Shown: positions 34,111 to 42,619 of the stretch, piece after piece | Layout of the letters: each line of letters starts with the position of its first letter | Position numbering within the stretch: the first letter of the stretch is position 1 | NCBI RefSeq assembly: GCF_002159175.1 | Contig: NZ_NFGZ01000003.1 | Location: forward strand, 124,001-188,000 | Reading direction: 5' to 3' | From: Flavonifractor sp. An92 | GTDB lineage: Bacteria; Bacillota; Clostridia; Oscillospirales; Oscillospiraceae | Length of the DNA stretch: 64,000 bases | Translations under genes and position numbers: made by a program | Notes under the pieces: generated by a model | What the model was told of the DNA's origin: nothing | Seen by the model: only the letters and a program-made list of their open reading frames with translations | Databases searched by the model: none

Positions 34111-34136
34111 AATCGCGCGGCTTACGCCGCGCGATT
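34111..34136 (-). other. Leader hairpin of the cdaA-cdaR operon
   Basis: AATCGCGCGGC / GCCGCGCGATT is an 11-bp perfect stem with a 4-nt loop in the 5' leader, about 45 bp ahead of the ATG. No T-run follows. It is far too small to be a known c-di-AMP riboswitch. Confidence 0.6.
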
Positions 34137-34164
34137 TGCCCCAGCCATTCATTCAGTAACCATT

Positions 34165-34193
34165 ATTATACTGTCTTTCCCGGCCCTTGGCAA
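34165..34193 (-). promoter_or_regulatory. Promoter of cdaA-cdaR
   Basis: The minus strand has -35 TTGCCA (34193-34188), a 17-bp spacer and a perfect -10 TATAAT (34170-34165). Confidence 0.8.
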
Positions 34194-34202
34194 GCCGCCA
34201 GG

Positions 34203-34640
34203 CTATGAATGTTCTGTTAATTTTCCGCCTGTCCCACCGCGATGCAGCAGCCGGCGCAGCCTCCGGTCCAGCCGGATGGCGCCCGCTGAGAGCGGAACCC
34301 AGAGCAGCGAATAGGGCAGGCAGATCTGCCCCAGCAGGTTGAAGGGCACCCGGGAGTAATCCCAGACATCCAACCCCAGGACAAGATTGATCCAGATCCC
34401 CGCCGACAGCTCGCAGGCGGTGACGATGGTCCCGCCCAGAGTCGCCTGGAGCCAGAGCGGAGCCCCTTCTCCCAAGTGCCGCCCGATGTCGCCCAGAATG
34501 ACGAACAGCACGCCGCCCAGCAGGGCCATGGTCCAGTGCGAATGGCCCCGCCAGGTCAGCTCGATGGCGTAGTAGACCGCCCCGCCAATGCTCCCGCAGA
34601 GGAGTGCTTCGCCGGGGCGGCGTGTATTGGTCTGTTGCAT
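34203..34640 (-). CDS. PF06541-type putative ABC transporter permease (small membrane protein)
   Basis: The 145-residue protein has four hydrophobic helices and the family's conserved blocks: GSIGGAVYYAIELTWRGHSHWTMALLGG, EL-AGIWINLVLGLDVWDYS and PFNLLGQICLPYSLLW. The family is annotated as a putative ABC transporter permease (CmpB-like), but no ATPase gene is near, so transport is unproven. The ATG at 34640 has GGAGG 6 bp upstream; a longer frame lacks support. Confidence 0.8.
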   Translation of the reverse strand: MQQTNTRRPGEALLCGSIGGAVYYAIELTWRGHSHWTMALLGGVLFVILGDIGRHLGEGAPLWLQATLGGTIVTACELSAGIWINLVLGLDVWDYSRVPFNLLGQICLPYSLLWVPLSAGAIRLDRRLRRLLHRGGTGGKLTEHS

Positions 34641-34733
34641 CGCGTTCCTCCCCGGTCCGCCGGTCAAAGGAGGCGGACACGGGTTTATCATACCCAGCCG
34701 AAGGCATTTTCCTGCGCCAACGCCGTTTTTTTG

Positions 34734-35858
34734 TCAGCCGCGGCGGCTGGCAAGTCCGGCGACGGCGGCGGTCAGCGCCTCCACCTCCCGCAGATGATTG
34801 AACGCGGAAAAACTGACGCGCACCGTGCCGGTCTCAAAGGTCCCGGCGGTTCGGTGGGCCAGGGGCGCGCAGTGGAGCCCGGCGCGGACGGCAATGCCCC
34901 GCTGGGCCAGGGCCTCCCCCACCGCCTCACACTCCAGCCCGGCCAGGCGGAAGGACAGCACGCCCGTCTGGCTTCCCAGAGGACCGGAAAAGACCTGTGC
35001 GCCGGGGACCCGGCGGAGCCGGGCGGCAGCCGCCGCAGTGAGCTTCGCCTCGTGCTCCCGGATGCGGCGCAGGCCGGTGCGCTGCACAAAGCGCAGGCCC
35101 TCCAGGAGCCCCGCCACACCGGTCATGTTGTGTGTGCCCGCCTCCAGCCGGTCGGGCAGGAAATCCGGCATCATGGGCTGGGCCGAGGCGCTGCCCGTCC
35201 CGCCCTCCAGAAGGGGAACGGCGTCCTCCCGGCCGCACAGCAGGAGCCCGGTGCCCTGGGGCCCATAGAGCCCCTTGTGACCCGGCATGGCGATAAAGGT
35301 GGCCCCCAGCTCCTCCAGAGACAGGGGCAGCACCCCCGCCGACTGGGAGGCGTCCACGATGAAGGGTACCCCGCGCCAGCGGCACAGGGCGGCGATCTCT
35401 TCGACGGGCAGGGCAAATCCAAAGACATTGGAGACGTGGGTGCAGATCACCGCGTCGGTGCCGGGGACCACCAGGCGCTCAAAGGACCGCAGCATGGCCG
35501 AGCGGTCAAAGAGCGGCGCCTCTGCCACTGCAATGCGGGCGCCCAGGCCGTGGAGGGGCCGGGTGACGGCGTTATGCTCGTAGCCAGAGATGACCGCCCG
35601 GCCTCCCGGGGGCACCAGGCTCTTGATGGCGATATTCAGGCCGTGGGTGGCGTTGAAGGTAAAAATGACCCGCTCCGCCGGACAGCCGAAGAGCTCTCCG
35701 ACCAGGGCACGGCAGCGATAGGCCGTCCGGGCGGCCCGGGCGGCGGCGGGATGACTCCCCCGCCCCGGGGTGGAAAGGCTGCTCACCGCCCAGGCACAGG
35801 CCCGGGCCACCTGGGGCGGCTTTTGCAGGGTGGTGGCGGCGCTGTCCAGATAGATCAT
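34734..35858 (-). CDS. Class V aminotransferase, cysteine desulfurase-like
   Basis: The 374-residue PLP enzyme begins MIYLDSAATTLQKPP and contains FTFNATHGLNIAI, IVDASQSAGVLPL and the PLP-lysine motif MPGHKGLYGPQGTG, as in SufS/Csd-like enzymes. It overlaps the DUF3343 gene by ATGA. Aminotransferase V/DUF3343 pairs occur in clostridial selenium or molybdenum-hydroxylase accessory loci, so a role in sulfur or selenium delivery is likely (inference). An upstream extension of the frame is a shadow of the partner gene. Confidence 0.88.
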   Translation of the reverse strand: MIYLDSAATTLQKPPQVARACAWAVSSLSTPGRGSHPAAARAARTAYRCRALVGELFGCPAERVIFTFNATHGLNIAIKSLVPPGGRAVISGYEHNAVTRPLHGLGARIAVAEAPLFDRSAMLRSFERLVVPGTDAVICTHVSNVFGFALPVEEIAALCRWRGVPFIVDASQSAGVLPLSLEELGATFIAMPGHKGLYGPQGTGLLLCGREDAVPLLEGGTGSASAQPMMPDFLPDRLEAGTHNMTGVAGLLEGLRFVQRTGLRRIREHEAKLTAAAAARLRRVPGAQVFSGPLGSQTGVLSFRLAGLECEAVGEALAQRGIAVRAGLHCAPLAHRTAGTFETGTVRVSFSAFNHLREVEALTAAVAGLASRRG

Positions 35859-36109
35859 AGCCCCACCTCCCGGTAGCTCCCGTCCCCGTTCTGGAGAAAG
35901 ACCCGCTTGGGGCTCAGGCCCTGCCGGGCCAGGGTGGTCAGGGCAAGGGCCAGGTTGCGCTCGGCGATTTTGACCGAATAGCCGCACCCCTCTCCGGCGA
36001 TGATCCGGGGCGAGCGCATCAGGCGGGCGGCGATCCCCACCCGCTCCAGCACGGCGGCAGTGCGCTGGGCATAGGTGAGGGAACGGCAGACAATGAGATA
36101 ATAGACCAT
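35855..36109 (-). CDS. DUF3343-family protein (putative Se/S carrier-like)
   Basis: The 84-residue protein begins MVYYLIVCRSLTYAQRTAAV and ends with SPKRVFLQNGDGSYREVGL. The family is small and often carries a conserved cysteine early (VCRS here at residue 8) and one later (EGCGYSV). It is coupled by ATGA to the cysteine desulfurase-like enzyme, which suggests that it receives sulfur or selenium from it (inference). AGGAG precedes the ATG. Confidence 0.82.
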   Translation of the reverse strand: MVYYLIVCRSLTYAQRTAAVLERVGIAARLMRSPRIIAGEGCGYSVKIAERNLALALTTLARQGLSPKRVFLQNGDGSYREVGL

Positions 36110-36162
36110 GACAGAACGCTCCTCTCGCCTCAGTCTATGCCGTCCCTCCCCGTCCGGACACA

Positions 36163-36200
36163 GCAAAAGGCGGCAGAGAATTGCTTCTCTGCCGCCTTGG
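36163..36200 (-). terminator. Intrinsic terminator after ispF
   Basis: AAGGCGGCAGAGAA / TTCTCTGCCGCCTT is a 14-bp stem with a 4-nt loop, followed by TTTT on the minus strand. It begins right at the ispF stop. Confidence 0.85.
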
Positions 36201-36201
36201 T

Positions 36202-36675
36202 TCAAATTTCCTCCAGCAGGGCCACGGCGTGGGCCGCCATGCCCTCTCCGGAGCTGGTGAAGCCCAGCCCCTCCTCGGTGGTGGCCTTCACGTTCACCCG
36301 GTCAGGAGAAATCCCCATCCGCTGGGCCAGATTCTCCCGCATCTGGGGGATGTGGGGAGCCAGCTTGGGACGCTGGGCTAGGATGGTGGCGTCCACATTG
36401 CCCACCCGGAGCCCCTTGGCCCGGAGCATTTCCATCACCCGGTCCAGCAGCACCAGGCTGTCCGCACCCTTGTAGGCCGGGTCGGTGTCCGGGAAGGCGT
36501 GGCCGATGTCCCACAGCCCCGCCGCCCCCAGAAGGGCGTCCATCACCGCGTGGGTGAGTACATCCGCGTCCGAGTGGCCCAGCAGGCCTTTTTCATAGGG
36601 GATATCCACGCCGCCCAGGATGAGAGCCCGCCCTTCTGTCAGGCGGTGAACGTCGTAGCCGTGTCCGATCCTCAT
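36202..36675 (-). CDS. ispF: 2-C-methyl-D-erythritol 2,4-cyclodiphosphate synthase
   Basis: IspF closes the cyclodiphosphate ring in the MEP isoprenoid pathway. The 157-residue product has the zinc ligands D8 and H10 ([11 protein letters not shown]), the [20 protein letters not shown] block and the C-terminal [16 protein letters not shown]. The ATG at 36675 overlaps the ispD stop (ATGA). Confidence 0.97.
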   Translation of the reverse strand: MRIGHGYDVHRLTEGRALILGGVDIPYEKGLLGHSDADVLTHAVMDALLGAAGLWDIGHAFPDTDPAYKGADSLVLLDRVMEMLRAKGLRVGNVDATILAQRPKLAPHIPQMRENLAQRMGISPDRVNVKATTEEGLGFTSSGEGMAAHAVALLEEI

Positions 36676-37394
36676 GTCCGCTCCCTCCATTCCAGCAACG
36701 CCTCCGCCACCGCCAGGTCCTCCGGGGTGGTGATCTTCAGATTGGTGTAAGAGCCCTGGGTCAGGGCCACCGGGACCCCCATACGCTCCACCGCCGCGCA
36801 GTCATCCGTGAGGGAGATCCCGTCCTCCACAGCCCGGGTCAGGGCGGTGCGGATGAGGTCTGTGTCAAAGACCTGGGGGGTCTGTACCGCGAAGAGCCTA
36901 GAGCGGTCAGGCGTGGCGGTGACGATGCCACGCTCCGCCTCTTTGACCGTGTCTTTCACCGGTACCGCCGGGGCGGCGGCACTTCCGGAGGCCGCGGCGG
37001 CGATGGCCGCCTCCACTACCTCCCGGCTCACCAGCGGCCGGGCCCCGTCGTGGATGGCGACGATGGGGTACTCCTCCCCCACCGCCTCCACACCGGCTAG
37101 CACCGACTCGGTGCGGGTGGCTCCGCCGGAGACCACCTTGCTCACCTTGGAGAGCGCCGCCTCCCGGCAGAGCTTTCCCACCTCGACCAGGTGGTCCGAC
37201 CGGGTGACCACGATGATGGCCCCCACGGAGGGGCAGCTCTCCAGTGCCCGCAGGGTATGTATCAGCACCGGTACGCCCCCCAGAGGGGCGAAGAGCTTGT
37301 CCTGGCCCATCCGGGTGGAGGAGCCGGCCGCGGGCACCACCGCCGCGCAGCAGGGCGGCTGCGCCCCTTTGCGCCGCCGTTGGAAGATCCCCAT
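36672..37394 (-). CDS. ispD: 2-C-methyl-D-erythritol 4-phosphate cytidylyltransferase
   Basis: IspD transfers CMP to methylerythritol phosphate. The 240-residue product contains the nucleotide-binding [42 protein letters not shown] and TDDCAAVE motifs. Its ATG is only about 23 bp after a strong hairpin terminator, so its expression may depend on read-through from carD. Coupled to ispF. Confidence 0.96.
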   Translation of the reverse strand: MGIFQRRRKGAQPPCCAAVVPAAGSSTRMGQDKLFAPLGGVPVLIHTLRALESCPSVGAIIVVTRSDHLVEVGKLCREAALSKVSKVVSGGATRTESVLAGVEAVGEEYPIVAIHDGARPLVSREVVEAAIAAAASGSAAAPAVPVKDTVKEAERGIVTATPDRSRLFAVQTPQVFDTDLIRTALTRAVEDGISLTDDCAAVERMGVPVALTQGSYTNLKITTPEDLAVAEALLEWRERT

Positions 37395-37415
37395 GTCGCT
37401 TCCCGCCTTTCATCA

Positions 37416-37440
37416 CGAAAAAGGAGCCCGAAGGCTCCTC
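37416..37440 (-). terminator. UUCG-loop intrinsic terminator between carD and ispD
   Basis: AGGAGCC-TTCG-GGCTCCT followed by TTTTT on the minus strand. The tetraloop is a very stable type. It leaves almost no room for an ispD promoter downstream. Confidence 0.8.
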
Positions 37441-37461
37441 CTCGAACCGTATTCCATCTTA

Positions 37462-37938
37462 TTACGCCAGGGCCGTGTTGATGCGCTCCTCCACATCCTC
37501 ATAGCTGGCATTCTGGGAGAGGACGATCTCGGAGATGAGGATCTGTCGGGCCGAGTGGAGCATCTTCCGCTCCCCGGTGGAGAGACCGCGCTCCCCGTCC
37601 CGCAGGGACAGGCCCTTAACCACCCGGGCCACTTCCATCAGATCTCCGCTCTTCAGCCGGAGCATGTTCTCCCGGTAACGCTGGTTCCAGTTGGAGGTCA
37701 TCTCCACCTGGATGCCGGGGATGGCCGCAATCACACGCTCCGCCTCTTCCCCCTGGACAATGGGCCGCACGCCGATCTCCTCGCTGTTGTGGGTGGGGAT
37801 CATGACCAGCATACCGTTCAGCGGCAGCTTGAGCACATAGTAATCCCGTACCACACCGTTGACCTTCTTCTGCACGATGCTGTCGATCACACCGGCGCCG
37901 TGCATGGGATGAACGATTTTGTCACCGACCTGAAACAT
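37462..37938 (-). CDS. CarD-family RNA polymerase-binding regulator
   Basis: The 158-residue protein begins MFQVGDKIVHPMHGAGVI, the Tudor-like CarD_CdnL_TRCF domain that binds the RNA polymerase beta subunit. A helical C-terminal DNA-binding half follows (SGDLMEVARVVKGLSLRDGERGLSTGERKML). It stabilises open promoter complexes in other bacteria. The ATG at 37938 has GGAGG 8 bp upstream. The carD-ispD-ispF order is common in Firmicutes. Confidence 0.93.
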   Translation of the reverse strand: MFQVGDKIVHPMHGAGVIDSIVQKKVNGVVRDYYVLKLPLNGMLVMIPTHNSEEIGVRPIVQGEEAERVIAAIPGIQVEMTSNWNQRYRENMLRLKSGDLMEVARVVKGLSLRDGERGLSTGERKMLHSARQILISEIVLSQNASYEDVEERINTALA

Positions 37939-38003
37939 AGCTCCCACCTCCTGGGCACTCCGTCGCAGTCCAAAACTCCCTTCGCTTCCATAGATGTACT
38001 TCT

Positions 38004-38032
38004 ATTATATACCCCGGCCGAAAACCTTGCAA
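38004..38032 (-). promoter_or_regulatory. Promoter of carD
   Basis: The minus strand has -35 TTGCAA (38032-38027), a 17-bp spacer and a perfect -10 TATAAT (38009-38004). Confidence 0.8.
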
Positions 38033-38074
38033 GAAAAATCCGCGTCAAGTCCCGGAAAAAATGCCGTGACGGGG

Positions 38075-38114
38075 TAAAAAAAGGCCCGCTTTCCTATGGA
38101 AAGCGGGCCCAAAA
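38075..38114 (-). terminator. Intrinsic terminator after ispH-rpsA
   Basis: GGCCCGCTTTCC / GGAAAGCGGGCC (38083-38094 and 38098-38109) with a 3-nt loop is followed by a run of seven T on the minus strand. Confidence 0.9.
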
Positions 38115-38125
38115 AGGACTCTGGA

Positions 38126-40072
38126 TTACTCCTCGTCCGCCTCGGCCTCGGCGCGCTTGGCGTCCTCCAGCAGAGCACGGATGGACAGAGACACCTTCTT
38201 GTGCTCGAAGTCGATGTCGGTGATCTTCACGTCCACCATCTGACCCTCGCTGAGCACATCACCGGGCTTGTCGATGCGGTGATCGGCGATCTGGGAGATG
38301 TGGATCAGGCCGTCCACGCCGGGAACGATCTCGGCGAAGGCGCCGAAGGTCATCAGCTTGACCACCTTCACGTTGGCCACGGAGCCCACGTCGTAGGTGG
38401 AGGTGAACTTGGACCAGGGATCCTCGGTGCGGTCCTTCATGCCCAGGGAGATCTTCTTCTTCTCCTTGTCGGCGGAGATGACGTACACCTCGACGGTGTC
38501 GCCAACCTTCACGACCTCGCTGGGATCCTTGATGCGGGACCAGGACAGCTCGGAGATGTGGACCATGCCGTCCACGCCGCCGATGTCCACGAAGGCGCCG
38601 TAAGAGGTCAGGGACTTGACCACGCCGGTGTAGCGCTTGCCGTCCTCGATCTCAGCCCAGACCTTAGCGGCCTTCTCGGCGCGCTCCTCAGCGGCCACGG
38701 CGCGGATGGAGCCCACCACGCGGCGACGGGCACGGTTGACCTCGGTGATGCGCAGGCGCACCATCTGCTTGACCAGCTCGCTCATGGAAGCGCTGCGGGG
38801 CAGACCGGTCTGGGAGGCGGGCACGAACACGCGGATGCCCTTCACATTGACGACGACGCCGCCCTTGTTCTCCTCGGTGACCAGACCCTCGACCACAGTG
38901 TGGTCCTCCTTGGCCTGCTCGATATCGTCCCAGCTCTTGACGGTATCCAGGCGCTTCTTGGACAGGGTGACAACACCCTCCTGATCGTTGACACGCATGA
39001 CGTAGGTCTCGATCTCCTCGCCGACCTTCACGATGTCCTCGACCTTCACAGTGGGATCGTCACTCAGCTCAGACACCGGTATGTAACCGGCGTGCTTGGT
39101 GCCCAGATCGACATAGATCTCAGTGGGGGTGATGCCAGTGACAACACCCGTGACCTTCTCCCCTGTATTTAAAGTTTTGATCGATTTCTCCAGCATCTCA
39201 GCGAAGGATTCCTCGATCTCCATGTTTTCTGCGCTCATTTTGTCATAGACCTCCTTTATAATCCACCCGGGCGTCGATGCACCCGCGGTGATTCCTATGG
39301 AAGCCTTCCCATACAGGTCGGAAGGTTCCAAATCCTCGCCCCGTTCGACCCACAGGACCGTGGGGCAGAGGGCAGCGCACAGCTCGGTGAGACGCCTGGT
39401 GTTGGAGCTCTCGCGACCGCCGATGACGATCATTCCATCGTTCCGGGCCGCCAACTCCTGGGCCTCACTTTGCCGTTTACACGTAGCATTACATATTGTA
39501 TCAAAAATTTTTAAATTTGTACACTGTTTTTTTGCAATTTCTACGCAGAAATTCCACGCATTTTGAGTGGCCGTGGTCTGCGAGACCAGTGTAAGAGGCA
39601 AACCGGGGCGTTCAGGGTCCTCCGACAGCCACTCAGCCAGGGCTTTGCCCCCCGAAAGCACCACCGGAGAGCGGCACCAGCCGGCGATGGCCTGCACCTC
39701 CGGGTGGGTGGGCGTGCCGATGATGACACAGGTGCGCCCCTCGTCCTCCGCCTGGGACACGATGCGGTGGATGTGGGAGACGTTGGGGCAGGTGGCGTCG
39801 ATGATGCGGGCGCCCCGGCGCTCCAGCGCCTCAAAGACCGCCCGGCTCTCGCCGTGGGAGCGGATGATGACCGCTGCGCCGGACGGCACGTCCTCCGGGC
39901 GCTCCACCAGGCCCACGCCCAGCGCCTTCAGGCGCTTGATCTCGCTCTCGTTGTGGATGATGGGGCCCAGCATGACGCAGGGCTCCCCCGCCGCCGCGGC
40001 CTCCTCGGCCAGGCGCACCGCCCGCTTCACGCCGTAGCAGAATCCGGCGGACTTGGCCAGCTCCAGCTTCAT
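38126..40072 (-). CDS. ispH: Fusion of HMBPP reductase (IspH) and ribosomal protein S1-type domains
   Basis: The 648-residue product joins two proteins. Residues 1-280 are IspH, the last enzyme of the MEP pathway, with iron-sulfur ligands C12, C95 and C194 (GFCYG, DATCPNVSH, DTICNATCKRQ). After a short linker (about 281-300) come four S1 RNA-binding domains (near 300-370, 385-450, 470-540 and 555-625). This fusion is known in clostridia. A patch of unusually AT-rich codons lies at 39,478-39,550 inside the IspH part. It overlaps plsC by ATGA. Confidence 0.95.
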   Translation of the reverse strand: MKLELAKSAGFCYGVKRAVRLAEEAAAAGEPCVMLGPIIHNESEIKRLKALGVGLVERPEDVPSGAAVIIRSHGESRAVFEALERRGARIIDATCPNVSHIHRIVSQAEDEGRTCVIIGTPTHPEVQAIAGWCRSPVVLSGGKALAEWLSEDPERPGLPLTLVSQTTATQNAWNFCVEIAKKQCTNLKIFDTICNATCKRQSEAQELAARNDGMIVIGGRESSNTRRLTELCAALCPTVLWVERGEDLEPSDLYGKASIGITAGASTPGWIIKEVYDKMSAENMEIEESFAEMLEKSIKTLNTGEKVTGVVTGITPTEIYVDLGTKHAGYIPVSELSDDPTVKVEDIVKVGEEIETYVMRVNDQEGVVTLSKKRLDTVKSWDDIEQAKEDHTVVEGLVTEENKGGVVVNVKGIRVFVPASQTGLPRSASMSELVKQMVRLRITEVNRARRRVVGSIRAVAAEERAEKAAKVWAEIEDGKRYTGVVKSLTSYGAFVDIGGVDGMVHISELSWSRIKDPSEVVKVGDTVEVYVISADKEKKKISLGMKDRTEDPWSKFTSTYDVGSVANVKVVKLMTFGAFAEIVPGVDGLIHISQIADHRIDKPGDVLSEGQMVDVKITDIDFEHKKVSLSIRALLEDAKRAEAEADEE

Positions 40073-40677
40073 CCCGCCAGCTCCTTCAGCGCCCGGATGC
40101 GGCTCATCAGGTCCGCGGTAATGGCCTCATACTCCTCCTGGGTCCCCTTGCGGGTGGCCACGGTGGGGGTAAAGGGCTCCCCGATCACCACCGGCGTGCG
40201 GCGGAACCACTTCTTCTTCTCGGGGATGTACACCGGCAGGATGGGCACGCCGCAGCGCACCGCCAGCATGGCCGCACCGGCCTTGGGGTGGCTCACCTCG
40301 CCCCGGCTCTCATGGACCCGGGTGCCCTCGGGAAAGACCAGGACCTTCTCCCCTTCCCGCAGGTACTTCATGGCCTGCTTCACCGCGCCGATGTCGCTCT
40401 TGCCCCGCTCCACGCCGAAGATGCCGGCCTTGGCCAGCAGGAAGCCCACCACCGGGATACGCAGGAGCTCGGCCTTGGCCATGGGGCGGATCTGATTCTT
40501 CAGGCGGAAGGCGAAAGCCAGGTACAGCGGGTCGCTGTCACTGGTGTGGTTGCAGCAGATCATCAGTCCACCCTCGGGGATGTGCTCCCGTCCGATGACC
40601 CGGCCCGGATGGACCAGATTGAAAAAGGGATAGACGATGCAATAGAGGAAGTTGTACCAGCGTCTCGTGCTCTTCAT
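40069..40677 (-). CDS. plsC: 1-acyl-sn-glycerol-3-phosphate acyltransferase
   Basis: PlsC acylates lysophosphatidic acid in membrane lipid synthesis. The 202-residue product has the catalytic HX4D motif (CNHTSDSDPLY), the substrate block VFPEGTR and a hydrophobic N-terminal part. It is ATGA-coupled to both cmk and ispH-rpsA, an arrangement typical of clostridia. Confidence 0.93.
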   Translation of the reverse strand: MKSTRRWYNFLYCIVYPFFNLVHPGRVIGREHIPEGGLMICCNHTSDSDPLYLAFAFRLKNQIRPMAKAELLRIPVVGFLLAKAGIFGVERGKSDIGAVKQAMKYLREGEKVLVFPEGTRVHESRGEVSHPKAGAAMLAVRCGVPILPVYIPEKKKWFRRTPVVIGEPFTPTVATRKGTQEEYEAITADLMSRIRALKELAG

Positions 40678-41351
40678 GCCAGCACCCCCGCCCGGATCAC
40701 GGACAAAAGCCGCTCCAGGCTCTCCTCCAGGGAACAGCCGGTGGTGTCCACCTCCACAGCGTCCTCCGCCCGGCGCAGCGGCGCGGCCGCCCGGCCGCTG
40801 TCCTTGGCGTCCCGCTCCACCAGGTCCTTCAGAACCTCCTCGTAGGCCTCGGGCGTCCCCCGCTGCTGCAATTCCTCCCAGCGGCGGCGGGCCCGCTCCT
40901 CCGGCGAGGCGGTGAGGAACACCTTCACATCAGCCGCCGGCAGGACCACCGTACCGATGTCTCGGCCGTCCATCACCACGTCGTTGCGCCGGGCCAGATC
41001 CCGCTGCATATCCATCAGGTGGGCCCGGACCTCCGGGATGGCCGACACGCCTGAGGCGTAGCGGGAGACCTCCGGCAGGCGGATGGCCTGACTCACGTCC
41101 TCCCCGTTGAGGTACATCCGCTGCATCCCGTCCCCGCCGTGGCGGAGATCGATGGCACAGTCCTCCAGAAGCGCCACCACGGCCGCCCCGTCCTGCGGGT
41201 CCACGCCCCGGCGCAGCGCGGCCAGACCCAGCGTGCGGTAGATGGCTCCGGTGTCCACATAGAGGTACCCCAGAGCCGCGGCCACCTGTCGGGCCAGGGT
41301 GCTCTTTCCGGCCCCGGCAGGCCCGTCGATGGCGATACTTTTAAAACCCAT
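40674..41351 (-). CDS. cmk: Cytidylate kinase
   Basis: Cmk phosphorylates CMP and dCMP. The 225-residue product has the P-loop GPAGAGKST (10-18), YVDTGAIYRTLG, and DGRDIGTVVLP. It overlaps the upstream flavoprotein gene by 11 bp and plsC by 4 bp. Cmk next to an S1 gene matches the Bacillus cmk-ypfD pairing. Confidence 0.96.
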   Translation of the reverse strand: MGFKSIAIDGPAGAGKSTLARQVAAALGYLYVDTGAIYRTLGLAALRRGVDPQDGAAVVALLEDCAIDLRHGGDGMQRMYLNGEDVSQAIRLPEVSRYASGVSAIPEVRAHLMDMQRDLARRNDVVMDGRDIGTVVLPAADVKVFLTASPEERARRRWEELQQRGTPEAYEEVLKDLVERDAKDSGRAAAPLRRAEDAVEVDTTGCSLEESLERLLSVIRAGVLA

Positions 41352-42618
41352 GTCCGTTTGCTCCTTCCCCGTCTTGCAGAAACTGAGCGGCGCCCGCTCC
41401 CGCCGCCCGGCCAGTCGACCAGGCGATCTGGAGGTTGAAGCCGCCCGTATAGGCGTCCACGTCCAGCAGCTCTCCCGCCAGGAAGAGCCCCGGCGCCTTT
41501 TTGGACGCCATGGTGTGGGGGTCTACCTCCGACACCTTCACCCCGCCGCTGGTCACGATGGCCTCGGCGATGGGGCGCGGCCCGGCGATGTCCACCCGGA
41601 AGCCCTTCAGGAGCTCCAGAAGAGCCCGGCGCTGTCCCCGGGTGACGGCGTTCACCGGCGTGTCCCCCGGGATGCCGCTGCGCTTGACCATCACCGGGAT
41701 CATCAGCCGGGGCAGCAGCCCCTCCAGCACGTTGTGGAGGGCGCGGTTGGGGCTCTCGCCGAAGTCCCGCAGCAGCCGCTGGTCCAGCTTCTCCTCGTCC
41801 AGTGCCGGCTTCAGGTCGATGAGGACATGGTACTGCCGTTTACCAAAATCCCGCATGTGGGCGCTGGCACTGAGGATCAGCGGCCCGGACAGGCCGAAGT
41901 GGGTGAAGAGCAGCTCCCCCTGCTCGGCGTAGACCGTCTTTTTCCGGTCGTCCCGCACCTTGATGGCCACGTTGCGCAGAGAGAGGCCCTGCATGGCCTT
42001 GCAGTCCTCCCCCACCGCCTCCAGCGGCACCAGGGAGGGCTTGGGCGGCAGGATGGTGTGGCCCACCGCCTCGGCCATGGCGTAGCCGTCACCGGTGGAA
42101 CCGGTGCCTGGGTAGGACGCGCCGCCCGTGGCCAGGACCACCGCCCCGGCGGGATAGCGTCCGTGCTCCCCCTGTACGCCGGTGACCGCGCCGGTCTCAT
42201 CGGTAAAGAGAGACACCGCCCGATCCTCCGTGATGGCTACCCGGCTGCGGCGCAGGGCCAGAAAAAGGGCGTCCACGATATCGGCGGCCTTGTCGCTCTC
42301 GGGAAAGACCCGGTTGCCCCGCTCGGTCTTGAGCGGGACCCCCAGGGCACGGAAATACGCCTTGACCTGCTCCGGCGGGAAGCGGGTCACGGCGCTCATG
42401 AGAAACTTGGGATTGCGGGGCACGTTCTCCAGCACCTGGGCGGGAGAACAGTCGTTGGTCAGGTTGCACCGGCCCTTGCCGGTGATGTAGATCTTGCGTC
42501 CCACCTTGGGGTTGCGCTCCAGAAGGCGCACATCTGCGCCCAGCTCGGCGGCGGTCAGCGCAGCCATCATCCCGGCCGCGCCGCCGCCCACCACGACGAT
42601 CTCGTTTGAATCCGCCAC
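41341..42618 (-). CDS. HI0933/BaiN-family NAD(P)/FAD-dependent oxidoreductase
   Basis: The 425-residue flavoprotein begins EIVVVGGGAAGMMAALTAAELGADVRLLE (dinucleotide fold) and contains KGRCNLTND, LATGGASYPGTGSTGDGYAMAEAVGH and the C-terminal GGFNLQIAWSTGRAAG. The family is conserved but its cellular reaction is not settled. Some gut members have been linked to bile-acid reduction. GTG at 42618 was chosen since it starts 2 bp before the regulator's stop; an ATG at 42651 would overlap it by 32 bp. Confidence 0.88.
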   Translation of the reverse strand: MADSNEIVVVGGGAAGMMAALTAAELGADVRLLERNPKVGRKIYITGKGRCNLTNDCSPAQVLENVPRNPKFLMSAVTRFPPEQVKAYFRALGVPLKTERGNRVFPESDKAADIVDALFLALRRSRVAITEDRAVSLFTDETGAVTGVQGEHGRYPAGAVVLATGGASYPGTGSTGDGYAMAEAVGHTILPPKPSLVPLEAVGEDCKAMQGLSLRNVAIKVRDDRKKTVYAEQGELLFTHFGLSGPLILSASAHMRDFGKRQYHVLIDLKPALDEEKLDQRLLRDFGESPNRALHNVLEGLLPRLMIPVMVKRSGIPGDTPVNAVTRGQRRALLELLKGFRVDIAGPRPIAEAIVTSGGVKVSEVDPHTMASKKAPGLFLAGELLDVDAYTGGFNLQIAWSTGRAAGAGAAQFLQDGEGANGHGF

Positions 42619-42619
42619 G

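Noticed and set aside
34067-34164. c-di-AMP (ydaO-type) riboswitch in the cdaA leader
   Set aside because: The leader is under 100 nt and holds a single hairpin; a ydaO riboswitch is larger with several helices.
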